Assembly (NCBI RefSeq): GCF_002999335.1
Contig: NW_020312271.1
Span: 1-22,383, forward strand
Source of the DNA: Cyclospora cayetanensis
Taxonomy: Eukaryota; Apicomplexa; Conoidasida; Eucoccidiorida; Eimeriidae
DNA: 22,383 nt
Direction: 5' to 3'
Shown here: piece by piece, positions 1 to 9,550 of the stretch
How the letters are laid out: every line of letters starts with the position of its first letter
Position numbering within the stretch: the stretch's first letter is position 1
The notes under the pieces: generated by a model
What the model was told of the DNA's origin: nothing
The model's input: only the letters and a program-made list of their open reading frames with translations
Databases searched by the model: none
Made by a program: the position numbers and the translations under genes

Positions 1-610
1 AACTCAGCATCGTCCTCCCAAACTCGCCTAAACGCAAGGGCGCCTGCGAGTACCCAGTAACACTCCGCACCACAGGTCTAGTACACCAGTGGTACCAAAC
101 AACACCTACGACACATTGGCTGCTTATTCGCACCGACACCCAAACCGCACTTGGCATGCACAATCCACTTTCTGAAGGTCCCCAACGCAGACCGGCATTA
201 CCAAATGCAAACCATCAGCGCATACGCTGCATTCAGTGTAACAGCGAAACATGGAAGAACTGCAGCCATTCGAAGGTGCTTAGGCTCTCCTGAACAAGGA
301 TATCCCTCGGTCCTCCAATTGTCGCTTGCAACTTCAGCCACTGCAATAGATAACATCTCAGCATGCGAGTGAAGCAGAATTTGAGTGCAGTGTGTAGCCT
401 ACTCCTCCCCGCGAGGCTGCACATAACAACAGTGCTAGCCATCCCACTGCAGCACAGAAGCTACGTGCTGGCCTCAGCCTGCATGCATTAGCTACAAGAA
501 ACAGCACATTCTACACCCCACACCTTTGAATGCAAAGAGCGCACTCTCTGAGTCATGCAGCGTCCAAATGTTCACCAGCCTCCAGATCGATTCTCCAGCA
601 AAGCGACGCG
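1..610 (+). repeat. Satellite unit R0 (partial, 3' two-thirds)
   Basis: The window opens inside a unit, at the AACTCAGCATCG segment. Positions 22-52 carry the variant GCCTAAACGCAAGGGCGCC followed by TGCGAG. The same variant recurs in R3 (about 3600, four units away) and nearly so in R4 (about 4493). The GGTACC site is present at 91-96. A 73-codon open frame at 151-372 starts with TTG and is not considered a gene. Confidence 0.96.
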
Positions 611-1502
611 AAGTGCTAGCCAATGTGCTCGTGCTAGAATCACTCTAGTCTTATGGTCAACCTCGCATAAACATTCCATTCGCTGGAAACAACTGATCAC
701 TTCTCCAAACACATGCCATGAACAAGCCTCTACATCATAAGAAGCACCAAATCGGCATAGCCCCATACTCACATAAGCGATTGGATTGCTGCTATTGATA
801 TTGTTGTTTTGAACACATGCAACACGACACTGCGACACGAACGCAGATTCAAGCACAGGATCCCTACTGCCACTGGCTTCCAGACCACCTCCCAACTCAG
901 CATCGTCCTGCCGGAGTGCACACACGCAAAGACGCCTGCGACTCTCCAGTAACACTCCGCACCACAGGTCTAGTACACCAGTGGCACTAAACAACACGTA
1001 CGACACATTGGCTGCTTATCCGCACCCACACCCAAACCGCACTTGGCATGCACAACCCACTAGCTGAACATTGCCAACGCCGACCGGCATTACCAAATGC
1101 GAAAGATCAGCGCAAAGGATGCCTTATCTAGAACACCGAAACACCAAGGAATTACACCTACTCGAAGGCGCAGAGGCTCTCCTGAACAAGGATGCCGCTC
1201 AGCCCTCCAATTGACGCTTTCAGCTTCAGCCACTGCAATAGATAATATACGAGCATCCAAGTGAAACACACTTTGAGTGCAGTGTGCAGCTTACTCCTTC
1301 CTGTGCGACTGCACATAACAACAGTGCTAGCCATCCCATTGCAGCATAGAAGCTAGGTGCTAGCCTCAGCCTACATGCATTACCTACAGGAACAAGCACA
1401 TTCTGCACCCCACACCTGTGGGTGCAAAGAGCGCACTGTCTGAGTCATGCAGCGTCCAAATGTTCACCAGCCTGCAGATCAATTCTCCATCAAAGCGACG
1501 CC
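611..1502 (+). repeat. Satellite unit R1 (892 bp)
   Basis: Complete unit. The opening core reads GCCAATG instead of the usual GCCGATG. Positions 909-945 are unusually divergent: CTGCCGGAGTGCACACACG replaces the common CTCCCAAAGTCGCCTATACG. The unit-specific GGTACC is lost (GGCACT near 982). The dyad arms CTAGA/TCTAG are intact, with spacer ATCAC. It carries the ACTGCGAC variant near 829, which otherwise is concentrated at the right of the window. Open frames on both strands, including a 144-codon one on the minus strand (572-1006), are chance frames. Confidence 0.96.
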
Positions 1503-2396
1503 AAGTGCTAGCCGATGTGCTCGTGCTAGAATCATTCTAGCATCATGGCCATGCTCGGATTGAAATTCCATACGCCAGAAACAACTGACCACTTCTCCAA
1601 ACACATGCCATGAAACAACCATCTGCAGCCTATGAAACGCCAACTCTGCATAGCCCCATACTCGCATAATAGGTTTTATTGCTGCTATTGACATTGTTCC
1701 TTTGACCACATGCAATACGACATGAGGACACCAACGAAGATTTGAGCACAGTAATCATTCTGCCACTGGCTTCCAGACCACTTGCAAACTCAGCATCATC
1801 CTCCCAAAGTCGCCTATACGCAAGGACGCCTGCTAGTACCCAGTAACACTCCGCACCACATGTCTTGTACACCAGTGGGACCAAACAACACGTACGACAC
1901 ATTGGCTGCTTATCCGCCCCAACGCCCAAACCGCACTTGGCTTGCACAACCCACTTTCTAAGCATCGCCAACGCAGACTGGCATTAGGCAATGCAACCCA
2001 TCAGCGCAAAGGCTCCATTCAGTACAACAGCGTAACATCTAACAACTAGAACTATTTGAAGGTGGCTAGTCTCTCCTGAACAAGGATATCACTCGGCCCT
2101 CCAACTGCCGCTCTCAGCTTTGGCCACTGCAATAAACAAAATCTCAGCATGCAAATGCAACACAGTTTAAGTGCAGTGTGCAGCCTACTCCTCCCAGTGC
2201 GGCTGCACATAACAACAGTGCTAGCCATCCCACTGCAGCACAGACGCTACGTGCTGGCCTGAGACTACATGCATTACCTACAGGAACAAGCACATTCTAC
2301 ACCCCACACCTTTGGATGCATAGAGCGCACTGCCTGAGGCATGCAGAATGCAATTTTATTCCAGCCTCTATATCGATTCCGCATCAAAGCGACGCC
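1503..2396 (+). repeat. Satellite unit R2 (894 bp)
   Basis: Complete unit. The core is intact, with dyad spacer ATCAT, but the following CTTATGG is changed to CATCATGG. GGTACC is replaced by GGGACC near 1877. It shows ACATGTCTTG at 1859, close to the ACATGTCTAG variant of the right-hand copies. The 9-bp inverted repeat TGTGCAGCC/GGCTGCACA is perfect here (about 2177-2209). Confidence 0.96.
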
Positions 2397-3289
2397 AAGT
2401 GCTAGCCAATGTGCTCGTGCTAGAACCACTCGAGTCTTACGGCCAAAGGCGGGTAAACATTCCATATGCTAGAAACAGCTAACCACTTCTCCGAACACAT
2501 GCCATAGAACAAATCACCAAATCTTGTAAAGCACTAATTCGAGTTAGCCCTATACTCACATAAGCGACACTATTGCTGCTATTGATATTGTTGCTTTCAC
2601 CACATGCAACACGACACGACCACACCAACGCAGATTTAAGCACAGGAGCCATTCTGCCACTGGCTTCCAGACCACCTCACAACTCAGCATCGTCCTCCCA
2701 AAGTCGCCTATACGCTCGCACGCCTGCTAGTACCCAGTAACACTCCGCACCGCAGGCCTAGTACACCAGTGGTACCAAACAACACCTACGACGCATCCCC
2801 TGCTTGTCCACCCCAACACCCAAACCGCACTTGGCCTACACAATCCATTTTCTAAACGGCGTCAACGCAGACTGCCACTACCAAATGCAAAGCATAAGCT
2901 CGAAGGCTGCATTCAGTGCAACAGCGAACATCGAAGAACTGCAGGCATTCGAAGGTGCTTAGGCTCTCCTGAATAAGGACGCCGCCCGGTCTTCCAATTG
3001 TCGCTTTCAGCTTCCGACACTGCAATAGATAATATCTCAGCATGCAAGAGAAACAGACTTTGAGTGCAGTGTGCAGCCTACTCCTCCCAGTGCGGCTGCA
3101 CATAACAACAGTGCTAGCCATCCCACTGCAGCACACAAGCTAACAGCTGGCTTCAGCCTACATGCACTACCTACAGGAACAACCATATTCTACACCCCAC
3201 ACCTTTGAATGCAAAGAGCGCACTGCCTGAGTCATGCAGCGTCCAACTATTCACCACCCTCTAAGACAATTCCGCATCAAAGCGACGCC
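2397..3289 (+). repeat. Satellite unit R3 (893 bp)
   Basis: Complete unit. The right dyad arm is mutated (TCGAG for TCTAG). GACGCATCCCCTGCTTG near 2791 and GAAACAGACTTTGAG through TAACAGCTGGC (about 3050-3152) are shared with R8, five units away. The perfect TGTGCAGCC-N15-GGCTGCACA inverted repeat lies at 3070-3102. Confidence 0.96.
3070..3102. repeat. 9-bp inverted repeat inside the unit (representative copy)
   Basis: TGTGCAGCC (3070-3078) and GGCTGCACA (3094-3102) are perfect inverted arms around a 15-base spacer. The pair is perfect in R2, R3, R4 and R8 among others. In several copies one arm is changed without a matching change in the other (R5, R9, R13, R20), so a conserved RNA hairpin is not supported. 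Confidence 0.6.
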
Positions 3290-4183
3290 AAGTGCTAGCC
3301 GATGTGCTCGTGCTAGAACCACTCTAGTCTTATGCCCAATCTCGCACAAACATTCCATACGCTGGAAACAACTGACCAATTCTCCAAACACATGTCATAG
3401 AGCAAGCCTCCGTATCATAAAAAGCAACAAACCGGCATGGCCCCATAATCACATAGGAGGTTCTATTGCTGCTATTGACATTGTTGCTTTCACCACATGC
3501 AATACGACACGACCACACCAACGCAGATTTAAGCACAGGAGCCATTTTGCCACTGGCTTCCACACCACCTCCCAACTCAGCATCGTCCTCCCAAACTCGC
3601 CTAAACGCAAGGGCGCCTGCGAGTACCCAGTAACACTCCGCACCACAGGTCTAGTACACCAGTGGTACCAAACAACACGTACCACACATTGGCTGCTTGT
3701 CCGCACCCACACCCAAACAGCACTTGGCATGCACAACCGACTTTCTAAATGGCGTCAACGCAGACAGGCACTACCAAATGCAAACCATCAGCGCAAAGGA
3801 TGCATTCAGTGCAACAGCGAAACATCAAACAACTGCCGGCATTCGAAGGTGCTTAGGCGCTCCTGAACAAGGATGCTGCTCGGTCCTCCAATCGTCGCTT
3901 TCAGCTTCCGACACTGCAATAGATAATATCTCAGCATGCAAATGAAGCAGACCCTGAGTCCCATGTGCAGCCTACTCCTCCCAGTGCGGCTGCACATAAC
4001 AACAGTGCTAGCCATCCCATTGCAGCACACAAGCTAGGTGCTGGCCTCAGCCTACATGCACTACCTACAGGAAAAACCACATTCTACACCCCACACCTGT
4101 AGGTGCAAAGAGCGCACTGCCTGAGTCATGCAGCATCAAAATATCAACCAACCTCCAGATCGATTCCGCATCAAAGCGGCGCC
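3290..4183 (+). repeat. Satellite unit R4 (894 bp)
   Basis: Complete unit that starts with a consensus core and an intact dyad (3313-3327). It contains the longest open frame of the window, from 3234 in R3 to 3866. This arises because several stops common in other copies are mutated here, and it is not conserved in sister units. Its 3' end (from about 4103) carries CATCAAAATATCAACC, otherwise found only in R24, 20 units away. Confidence 0.96.
3308..3327. other. Conserved core word and dyad (representative copy)
   Basis: TCGTGCTAGAA (3308-3318) overlaps a 15-bp dyad, CTAGA-ACCAC-TCTAG (3313-3327). TCGTGYTAGAA (Y = C or T) is present at all 25 unit starts in the window. Both dyad arms are intact in 18 of them and damaged in R3, R7, R12, R13, R15, R19 and R21. 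The spacer takes several forms (ACCAC, ATCAC, ATCAT, ACCGC, AGGGC, AGCAC). Conservation of this segment above the rest of the unit is seen directly; a role as a protein-binding site is inference. Confidence 0.6.
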
Positions 4184-5077
4184 AAGTGCTAGCCGATGTG
4201 CTCGTGCTAGAACCACTCTAGTCTTATGGCCAACCTAGCATAAACATTCCACACGCCAGAAACAAGTAACCACCTCTCCAAACACATGCCATTAAAAAAT
4301 CCTCTACATCATATATAGCACCGATTCGGCATAGCCCTATACTCACATAAGCGATTCCATTGCTGCTATTGATATTGTTGCTTTAACCACATACAATACG
4401 ACACTGCGACACCAACGCAGATTTAAGCACAGGAGCCATTCTGCCACTGGCTTCCAGACCAACTCCCAACTCAGCATCGTCCTCCCAAACTCGCCTAAAC
4501 GCAAGGACGCCTGCGAGTACCCAGCAACGCTCCGCACCACAGGTCTAGTACACCAGTGGTACCAAACATCACCTACGACACATTGCCTGCTTATCCAAAC
4601 CAACACCCAAACCGCACTTGGCCTGCACAACCCACTAGCTGAACATCGGCAACGCAGACTGGCATTACCAAATGCGAAACATCTGCGCAAAGGCTGCACT
4701 CAGTGTAACAGCGAAACATTAAAGAATTAAAACCATTCGAAGGTACTTAGGCTCTCCTGAACAAGGATATCCCTCGGTCCTCCAATTGTCGCTTTCAGCT
4801 TCCGACACTGCAATAAATCACATCTCAGCATCCAAATGAAACACGCTTTGAGTGCAGTGTGCAACTTACTCCTCCCAGTGCGGCTGCACATAACAACAGT
4901 GCTAGCCATCCTACTGCAGCACAGAAGCTATGTGCTAGCCTCAGCCTACATGCATTACCTACAGGAAAAGGCACACTCTACACCCCACCCTTGTTCATCC
5001 AAAGAGCGCACTCCCTGAGTCATGCAGCATCCAAATGTTCACCAGCCTGCAGATCAATTCCGTATCAAAGCAACGCC
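4184..5077 (+). repeat. Satellite unit R5 (894 bp)
   Basis: Complete unit with consensus core. The inverted repeat is damaged (TGTGCAACTT in the left arm). The usual GCAATAGATAATATC is GCAATAAATCACATC near 4811, a change shared in part with R6. The ACTGCGAC variant occurs near 4400. Nothing gene-like. Confidence 0.96.
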
Positions 5078-5968
5078 AAGTGCTAGCCGATGTGCTCGTG
5101 CTAGAACCACTCTAGTCTTATGGCCAACCTAGCATAAAGATTCCATTTGCTGGAAACAACTGACCACTTCTCCAAATACATCGCATTGGCCAAGGCTCCA
5201 AGTCGTATAAAGCACCAACCCAGCATTCCTACACACTCATATAAGCGCTTCTATTGCTGCTATGGATATTGCTGCTTCGATAACATGCAATACGACACGA
5301 CGACACCAACGCAGATTTAAGCACAGGAACCCTACTGCCACTGGCTTCCAGACCACCTCCCAACACAGCATCGTCCTCCCAAAGTCGCCTATACGAACGC
5401 ACGCCTGCTAGTGCCCAGTAACACTCCTCACCACAGGGATAAGGGACCAGTGGTACCAAACAACACCTACGACACATTGGCTGCTTATCCGCCCCAACAA
5501 CCAAACCGCACTTGGCATGCACAACCCACTTCCTGAACATCGCCAACGCAGACCGGCATTACCAAATGCAAACCATCAGCGGAAACGCTGCCTGACGTAA
5601 AACAGCGAAACATGGAAGAACTAGACCCACTCGAAGGTGCTTAGGCTCTCCTGAACAAGGATATCCCTCGGTCCTCCAATTGTCGCTTTCAGCTTCCGAC
5701 ACTGCAATAAATCATATCTCAGCATGCAAGTGAAACGCACCTTGAGTGCATTGTGCAGCCTACTCCTCCCAGTGTGGCTGCACTAACAATAGTGCTAGCC
5801 ATCCTACTGCAGCACAGAAGCTATGTGCTAGCCTCAGCCTACATGCATTAGATACAGGAAAAGGCACACATTACACTCCACACCTGTGCATGCAACGCGC
5901 ACTGCCTGAGTCATGCGGCGTCCAAAAGATCACCAGCCTGCAGATCAATTCCGCATCAAAGCAACGCC
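5078..5968 (+). repeat. Satellite unit R6 (891 bp)
   Basis: Complete unit with consensus core. The variant ACAGGGATAAGGGACCAG at 5434-5451 replaces ACAGGTCTAGTACACCAG and is the sister of ACAGGGATAGGGGACC in R8 and R9. GCAATAAATCATATC near 5706 links it to R5. One A is missing in GCTGCACTAAC (about 5778). A TATAAA word lies at 5206-5211. Confidence 0.96.
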
Positions 5969-6870
5969 AAGTGCTAGCCGATGTGCTCGTGCTAGAACCA
6001 CTCTACTCTTATGGCCAACCTAGCATAAACACTCCATACGCTGGAAACAACTGACCACCTCTCCAAACACATGCTATGGAACAAGCCTCTGCATCATATA
6101 CATCACCAAATCGGCATAGCCCCATACTCACATTAGCGATTCTATTGCTGCTATTGATCTTGTTCCTTTGACCACATGCAATACCACACGACGACACCAA
6201 CGCAGATTTAAGCACAGGAGCCATTCTGCCACTGGCTTCCAGACCACCTCCCAACACAGCATCGTCCTCCCAAACTCGCCTATATGCACGCACGCCTGCT
6301 AGTACCCAGTAACACGCCGCACCACAGGTCTAGTACACCAGTGGTACCAAACAACAAGTACGACACATTGGATGCTGATCCGCATCCAACCCAAACCGCA
6401 CTTGGCATGCACAACCCACTACCTGAACATCGCCAACGCCGACCGGCATTACCAAATGCGAAAGCTCACCGCAAATGATGCCTTATGTAAAACAGCAAAA
6501 CATTAAGGAATTACACCTACTTGAAGGTGCTGAGGCTCTCCTGAACAAGGATGCCGCTCAGCCCTCCAATTGTCGCTTTCAGCTTCAGCCACTGCAAGAG
6601 ATAATATCTCAGCATCCACGTGAAACACACTTTGAGTGCATTGTGCAGCTTAAACCTCCCGATGCGGCTGCACATAACAACAGTGCTAGCCATCCTACTG
6701 CAGCACAGAAGCTAGGTGCTAGCCTTAGCCTACATGCATTACCTACAGAGATGAACACATTCTACACCCCACACACCTCACACCTTTGAATGCAAAGAGC
6801 GCACTGCCTGAGTCATGCAGCGTCCAAATGTTCACCAGCCTTCAGATCGACTCTCCAGCAAACCGACGCC
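5969..6870 (+). repeat. Satellite unit R7 (902 bp, 9-bp insertion)
   Basis: Complete unit, the longest in the array. The excess is a 9-bp insertion in an ACACCTCAC-type run at about 6771-6782, where other copies have CCCCACACCTTTG. The right dyad arm is mutated (TCTAC, with ACTCTTATGG following), a change shared with R13 and R19. Confidence 0.96.
6771..6782 (+). other. 9-bp insertion in a CACACCT run
   Basis: The segment reads CCCCACACACCTCACACC where sister units have CCCCACACC. A slipped duplication of ACACC-like sequence explains the 902-bp unit. No other copy carries it. Confidence 0.75.
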
Positions 6871-7765
6871 AAATGCTAGCCGGTGTGCTCGTGCTAGAAC
6901 CACTCTAGTCTTATGGCCAACCTTGCATTGACACTCCATTCGCTGGATACAAATGACCACCTCTCAATCCCCATGACATAGAACAACCATCTGCATCATA
7001 AAAACCACCAAAGCTCCATATCGCCATACTTATATAAACGCTTGTATTGCTGCTATTGATATTGTTGCTTCGACCTCATGCAATACGACACGACCACACC
7101 AACGCAGATTTAAGCACAGGAGCCATTCTGCCACTGGCTTCCAGACCAACTCCCAACTCAGCAACGTCCTCCCAAAGTCGCCTATACGCACGCATGCCTG
7201 CTAGTACCCAGTAACACTCCGCACCACAGGGATAGGGGACCAGTGGTACCAAACAACACCTACGACGCATCCCCTGCTTGTCCACCCCAACACCCAAACC
7301 GCACTTGGCTTGCACAACCCACTTGCTGAACATCGCCAACGCAGACTGGCATTAGGCGAATGCAAACCATCAGCGCAAACGCTGCCTTATGTACAACAGC
7401 GACACATCAAACAACTAAAACGATTCGAAGGTGCTTAGGCTCTCCTAAACAAGGATATCGCTCGGTCCTCCAATTGTCGCTTTCAGCTTCCGACATGGCA
7501 ACAGATAATATGTCAGCATCGGAATGAAACAGACTTTGAGTGCAGTGTGCAGCCTACTCCTCCCAGTGCGGCTGCACATAACAACAGTGCTAGCCATCCC
7601 ACTGCAGCACACAAGCTAACAGCTGGCCTCGGCCTACATGCATTACCTACAGGCACAACCACATTCTACACCGCACACCTATTGGTGCAAAGAGCGTACG
7701 TCCTGAGTCATGCAGCGTCCAAATGTTCACCAGCCTCCAGATCAATTCAGCATCAAAGCGACGCC
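6871..7765 (+). repeat. Satellite unit R8 (895 bp)
   Basis: Complete unit. The core is slightly altered (AAATGCTAGCCGGTG), but TCGTGCTAGAA and the dyad are intact. ACAGGGATAGGGGACC near 7225 is shared with R9. GACGCATCCCCTGCTTG (about 7262) and GAAACAGACTTTGAG through TAACAGCTGGC are shared with R3. Confidence 0.96.
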
Positions 7766-8659
7766 AAGTGCTAGCCGATGTGCTCGTGCTAGAACCGCTC
7801 TAGTCTTATGGAAACCTCGCATTAACATTCCATACGCTGGAAACAACTAACCGCTTCTTTATCCACTTGCCATTGAACAAGCTTCCAAATCTTATAAAGC
7901 ACCAGTTTGGCACTGCCCCATACTCACATAAACAGTTCTAGTGCTGCTATGGATATTGTTGCTTCGACCACATGCAACACAACACGGCGACACCAACGCA
8001 GATTTAAGCACAGGAGCCATTCTGCCACTGGCTTCCAGACCAACTCCCAACTCAGCATGGTCCTCCCAAACTCGTCTATACGCACGCATGCCTGCTAGTA
8101 CCCAGTAACACTTCGCACCACAGGGATAGGGGACCAGTGGTACCAAACAACACCTACGACGCATTGCCTGCTTATCCACATCCGCATCCAAACCGCACTT
8201 GGCTTGCACAACTCACTACCTGAACATCGCCAACGCAGACCGGCATTGCCAAATGCAAACCATCAGCGCAAACGCTGCATTCAGTGTAACAGCGAAACAT
8301 CAAACAATTAAAACGATTCGAAGGTGCTTAGGCTCTCCTGAACAAGGATATCCCTCGGTCCTCCAATTGTCGCTTTCAGCTTCCGACACTGCAATAGATA
8401 ATATCTCAGCATCCAAATGGAACACGCTTTGAGTGCAGTGTGCAGCCTACTCCTTCCCGTGCAGCTGCGCACAACAACAGTGCTAGCCATCCCACTCCAG
8501 CACAGAAGCTAGGTGCTAGCCTCAGCCGACATGCATTACGTACAGGAAGAATTCACACTCTACACCCCACGCGTCGGCATGTAAAGAGCGCACTGCCTGA
8601 GTCATGCAGCGTCCAAAAGTTCACCAGCCTCTATACCAATTCCGCATCCAAGCGACGCC
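7766..8659 (+). repeat. Satellite unit R9 (894 bp)
   Basis: Complete unit with intact dyad, spacer ACCGC. It shares ACAGGGATAGGGGACC (about 8121) with the preceding unit. TATAAA at 7893-7898. Near 8567 the segment before AAAGAGCG reads CCACGCGTCGGCATGTA, a divergent version of CACACCTTTGAATGC. Confidence 0.96.
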
Positions 8660-9550
8660 AAGTGCTAGCCGATGTGCTCGTGCTAGAACCACTCTAGTCT
8701 TATGGCGAACCTCGCATAAACATTCCATACACTGGAAACAACTGGCCACCTCTCCAAACATATGCCAGAGCGGAGAGCTCCAGATCTAACGAAGCACCAA
8801 TTCGGCATATCCCCATGCTCATATAAGCGGTTCTATTGCCTGTTTTGATGTTGTTGCTGTGAGCGCATGCAATACGAGACGACACCAACGCAGATTTAAG
8901 CACAGGAGCCACTCTGCCACTGCCTTCCAGACCACCTCCCAACTCAGCATCGTCCTCCCAAAGTAGCCTACACGCACGGATGCCTGCTAGTACCCAGTAA
9001 CACTCAGCACCACAGCCCTAGTAGAGCAGTGGTGCCAAACAACACCTACGACACATTGCCTGCTTATCCGCCCCAACACTCAAACCGCATTTGGCTTGCA
9101 CAACCCACTGCCTAAAAATCGCCAACGCAGACCGGCATTACCAAATGCAAACCATTAGCGCAAAGGCTGCATTCAGTACAACAGCGGAACATCAAACAAC
9201 TAAGACGATTCGAAGGTGCTTAGGCACTCCTGGACAAGGATGCCGCTCGGTCCTCCAGTCGCCGCTTTCAGCCTCCAGCACTGCAATAGATAATATCTCA
9301 GTACCCCAGCGAAACACCCTTCAAGTGCGGTGCACAGCCTACTCCTTCCAGTGCGGCTGCACATAACAACAGTGCTAGCCATCCCACTGCAGCACAGATG
9401 CTAGATGCTAGCCTCAGCCTACATGCATTACCTACAGGAACAAGCACATTCTACACACCAGACCTTTCGATGCAAAGAGCGCACTTCCTGGGTCACGCAG
9501 TGCGCAAATGTTCATCAGCCTTCAGATCGATTCTCCATCAAACCGACGCC
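8660..9550 (+). repeat. Satellite unit R10 (891 bp)
   Basis: Complete unit with consensus core. It has the most altered form of the pyrimidine-purine stretch that is usually CTGCTATTGATATTG: here TTGCCTGTTTTGATG (about 8836), followed by a 3-bp loss (GAGACGACACC). GGTACC is lost (GGTGCC near 9031). CAGTACCCCAGCGAAAC at about 9299 is private to this copy. Confidence 0.96.

Noticed and set aside
555..740. Recurrent ATG-started 61-62-codon frame after GAGTCATGCAG
   Set aside because: It recurs only because the repeat recurs. Between R12/R13 and R18/R19 the frame has 3 changing and 2 silent differences, so no protein-level constraint is visible. The encoded peptide is low in hydrophobic structure and matches nothing known.
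572..1006. 144-codon minus-strand open frame
   Set aside because: The same strand and phase in other units yields only pieces of 60-136 codons broken at different points. It is a satellite frame with low stop density, not a conserved gene.
2274..2465. Short minus-strand frames, including those starting MASTVVM in many units
   Set aside because: They are the complement of the conserved GTGCTAGCCATCCC region, their lengths vary by unit, and they overlap frames on the other strand that are equally open.
3234..3866. Longest open frame in the window (plus strand, 210 codons)
   Set aside because: It spans the R3/R4 boundary, is not preserved in any sister unit, resembles no family I know, and equals several short recurrent frames joined by chance loss of stops.
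7730..7760. Possible RNA polymerase III B box (GATCAATTC or GATCGATTC, fitting GWTCRANNC) in 20 of 25 units
   Set aside because: The consensus is loose enough to occur by chance in a unit of this length. I found no A box at suitable spacing and no T-run terminator, so a tRNA- or SINE-like gene is not supported.
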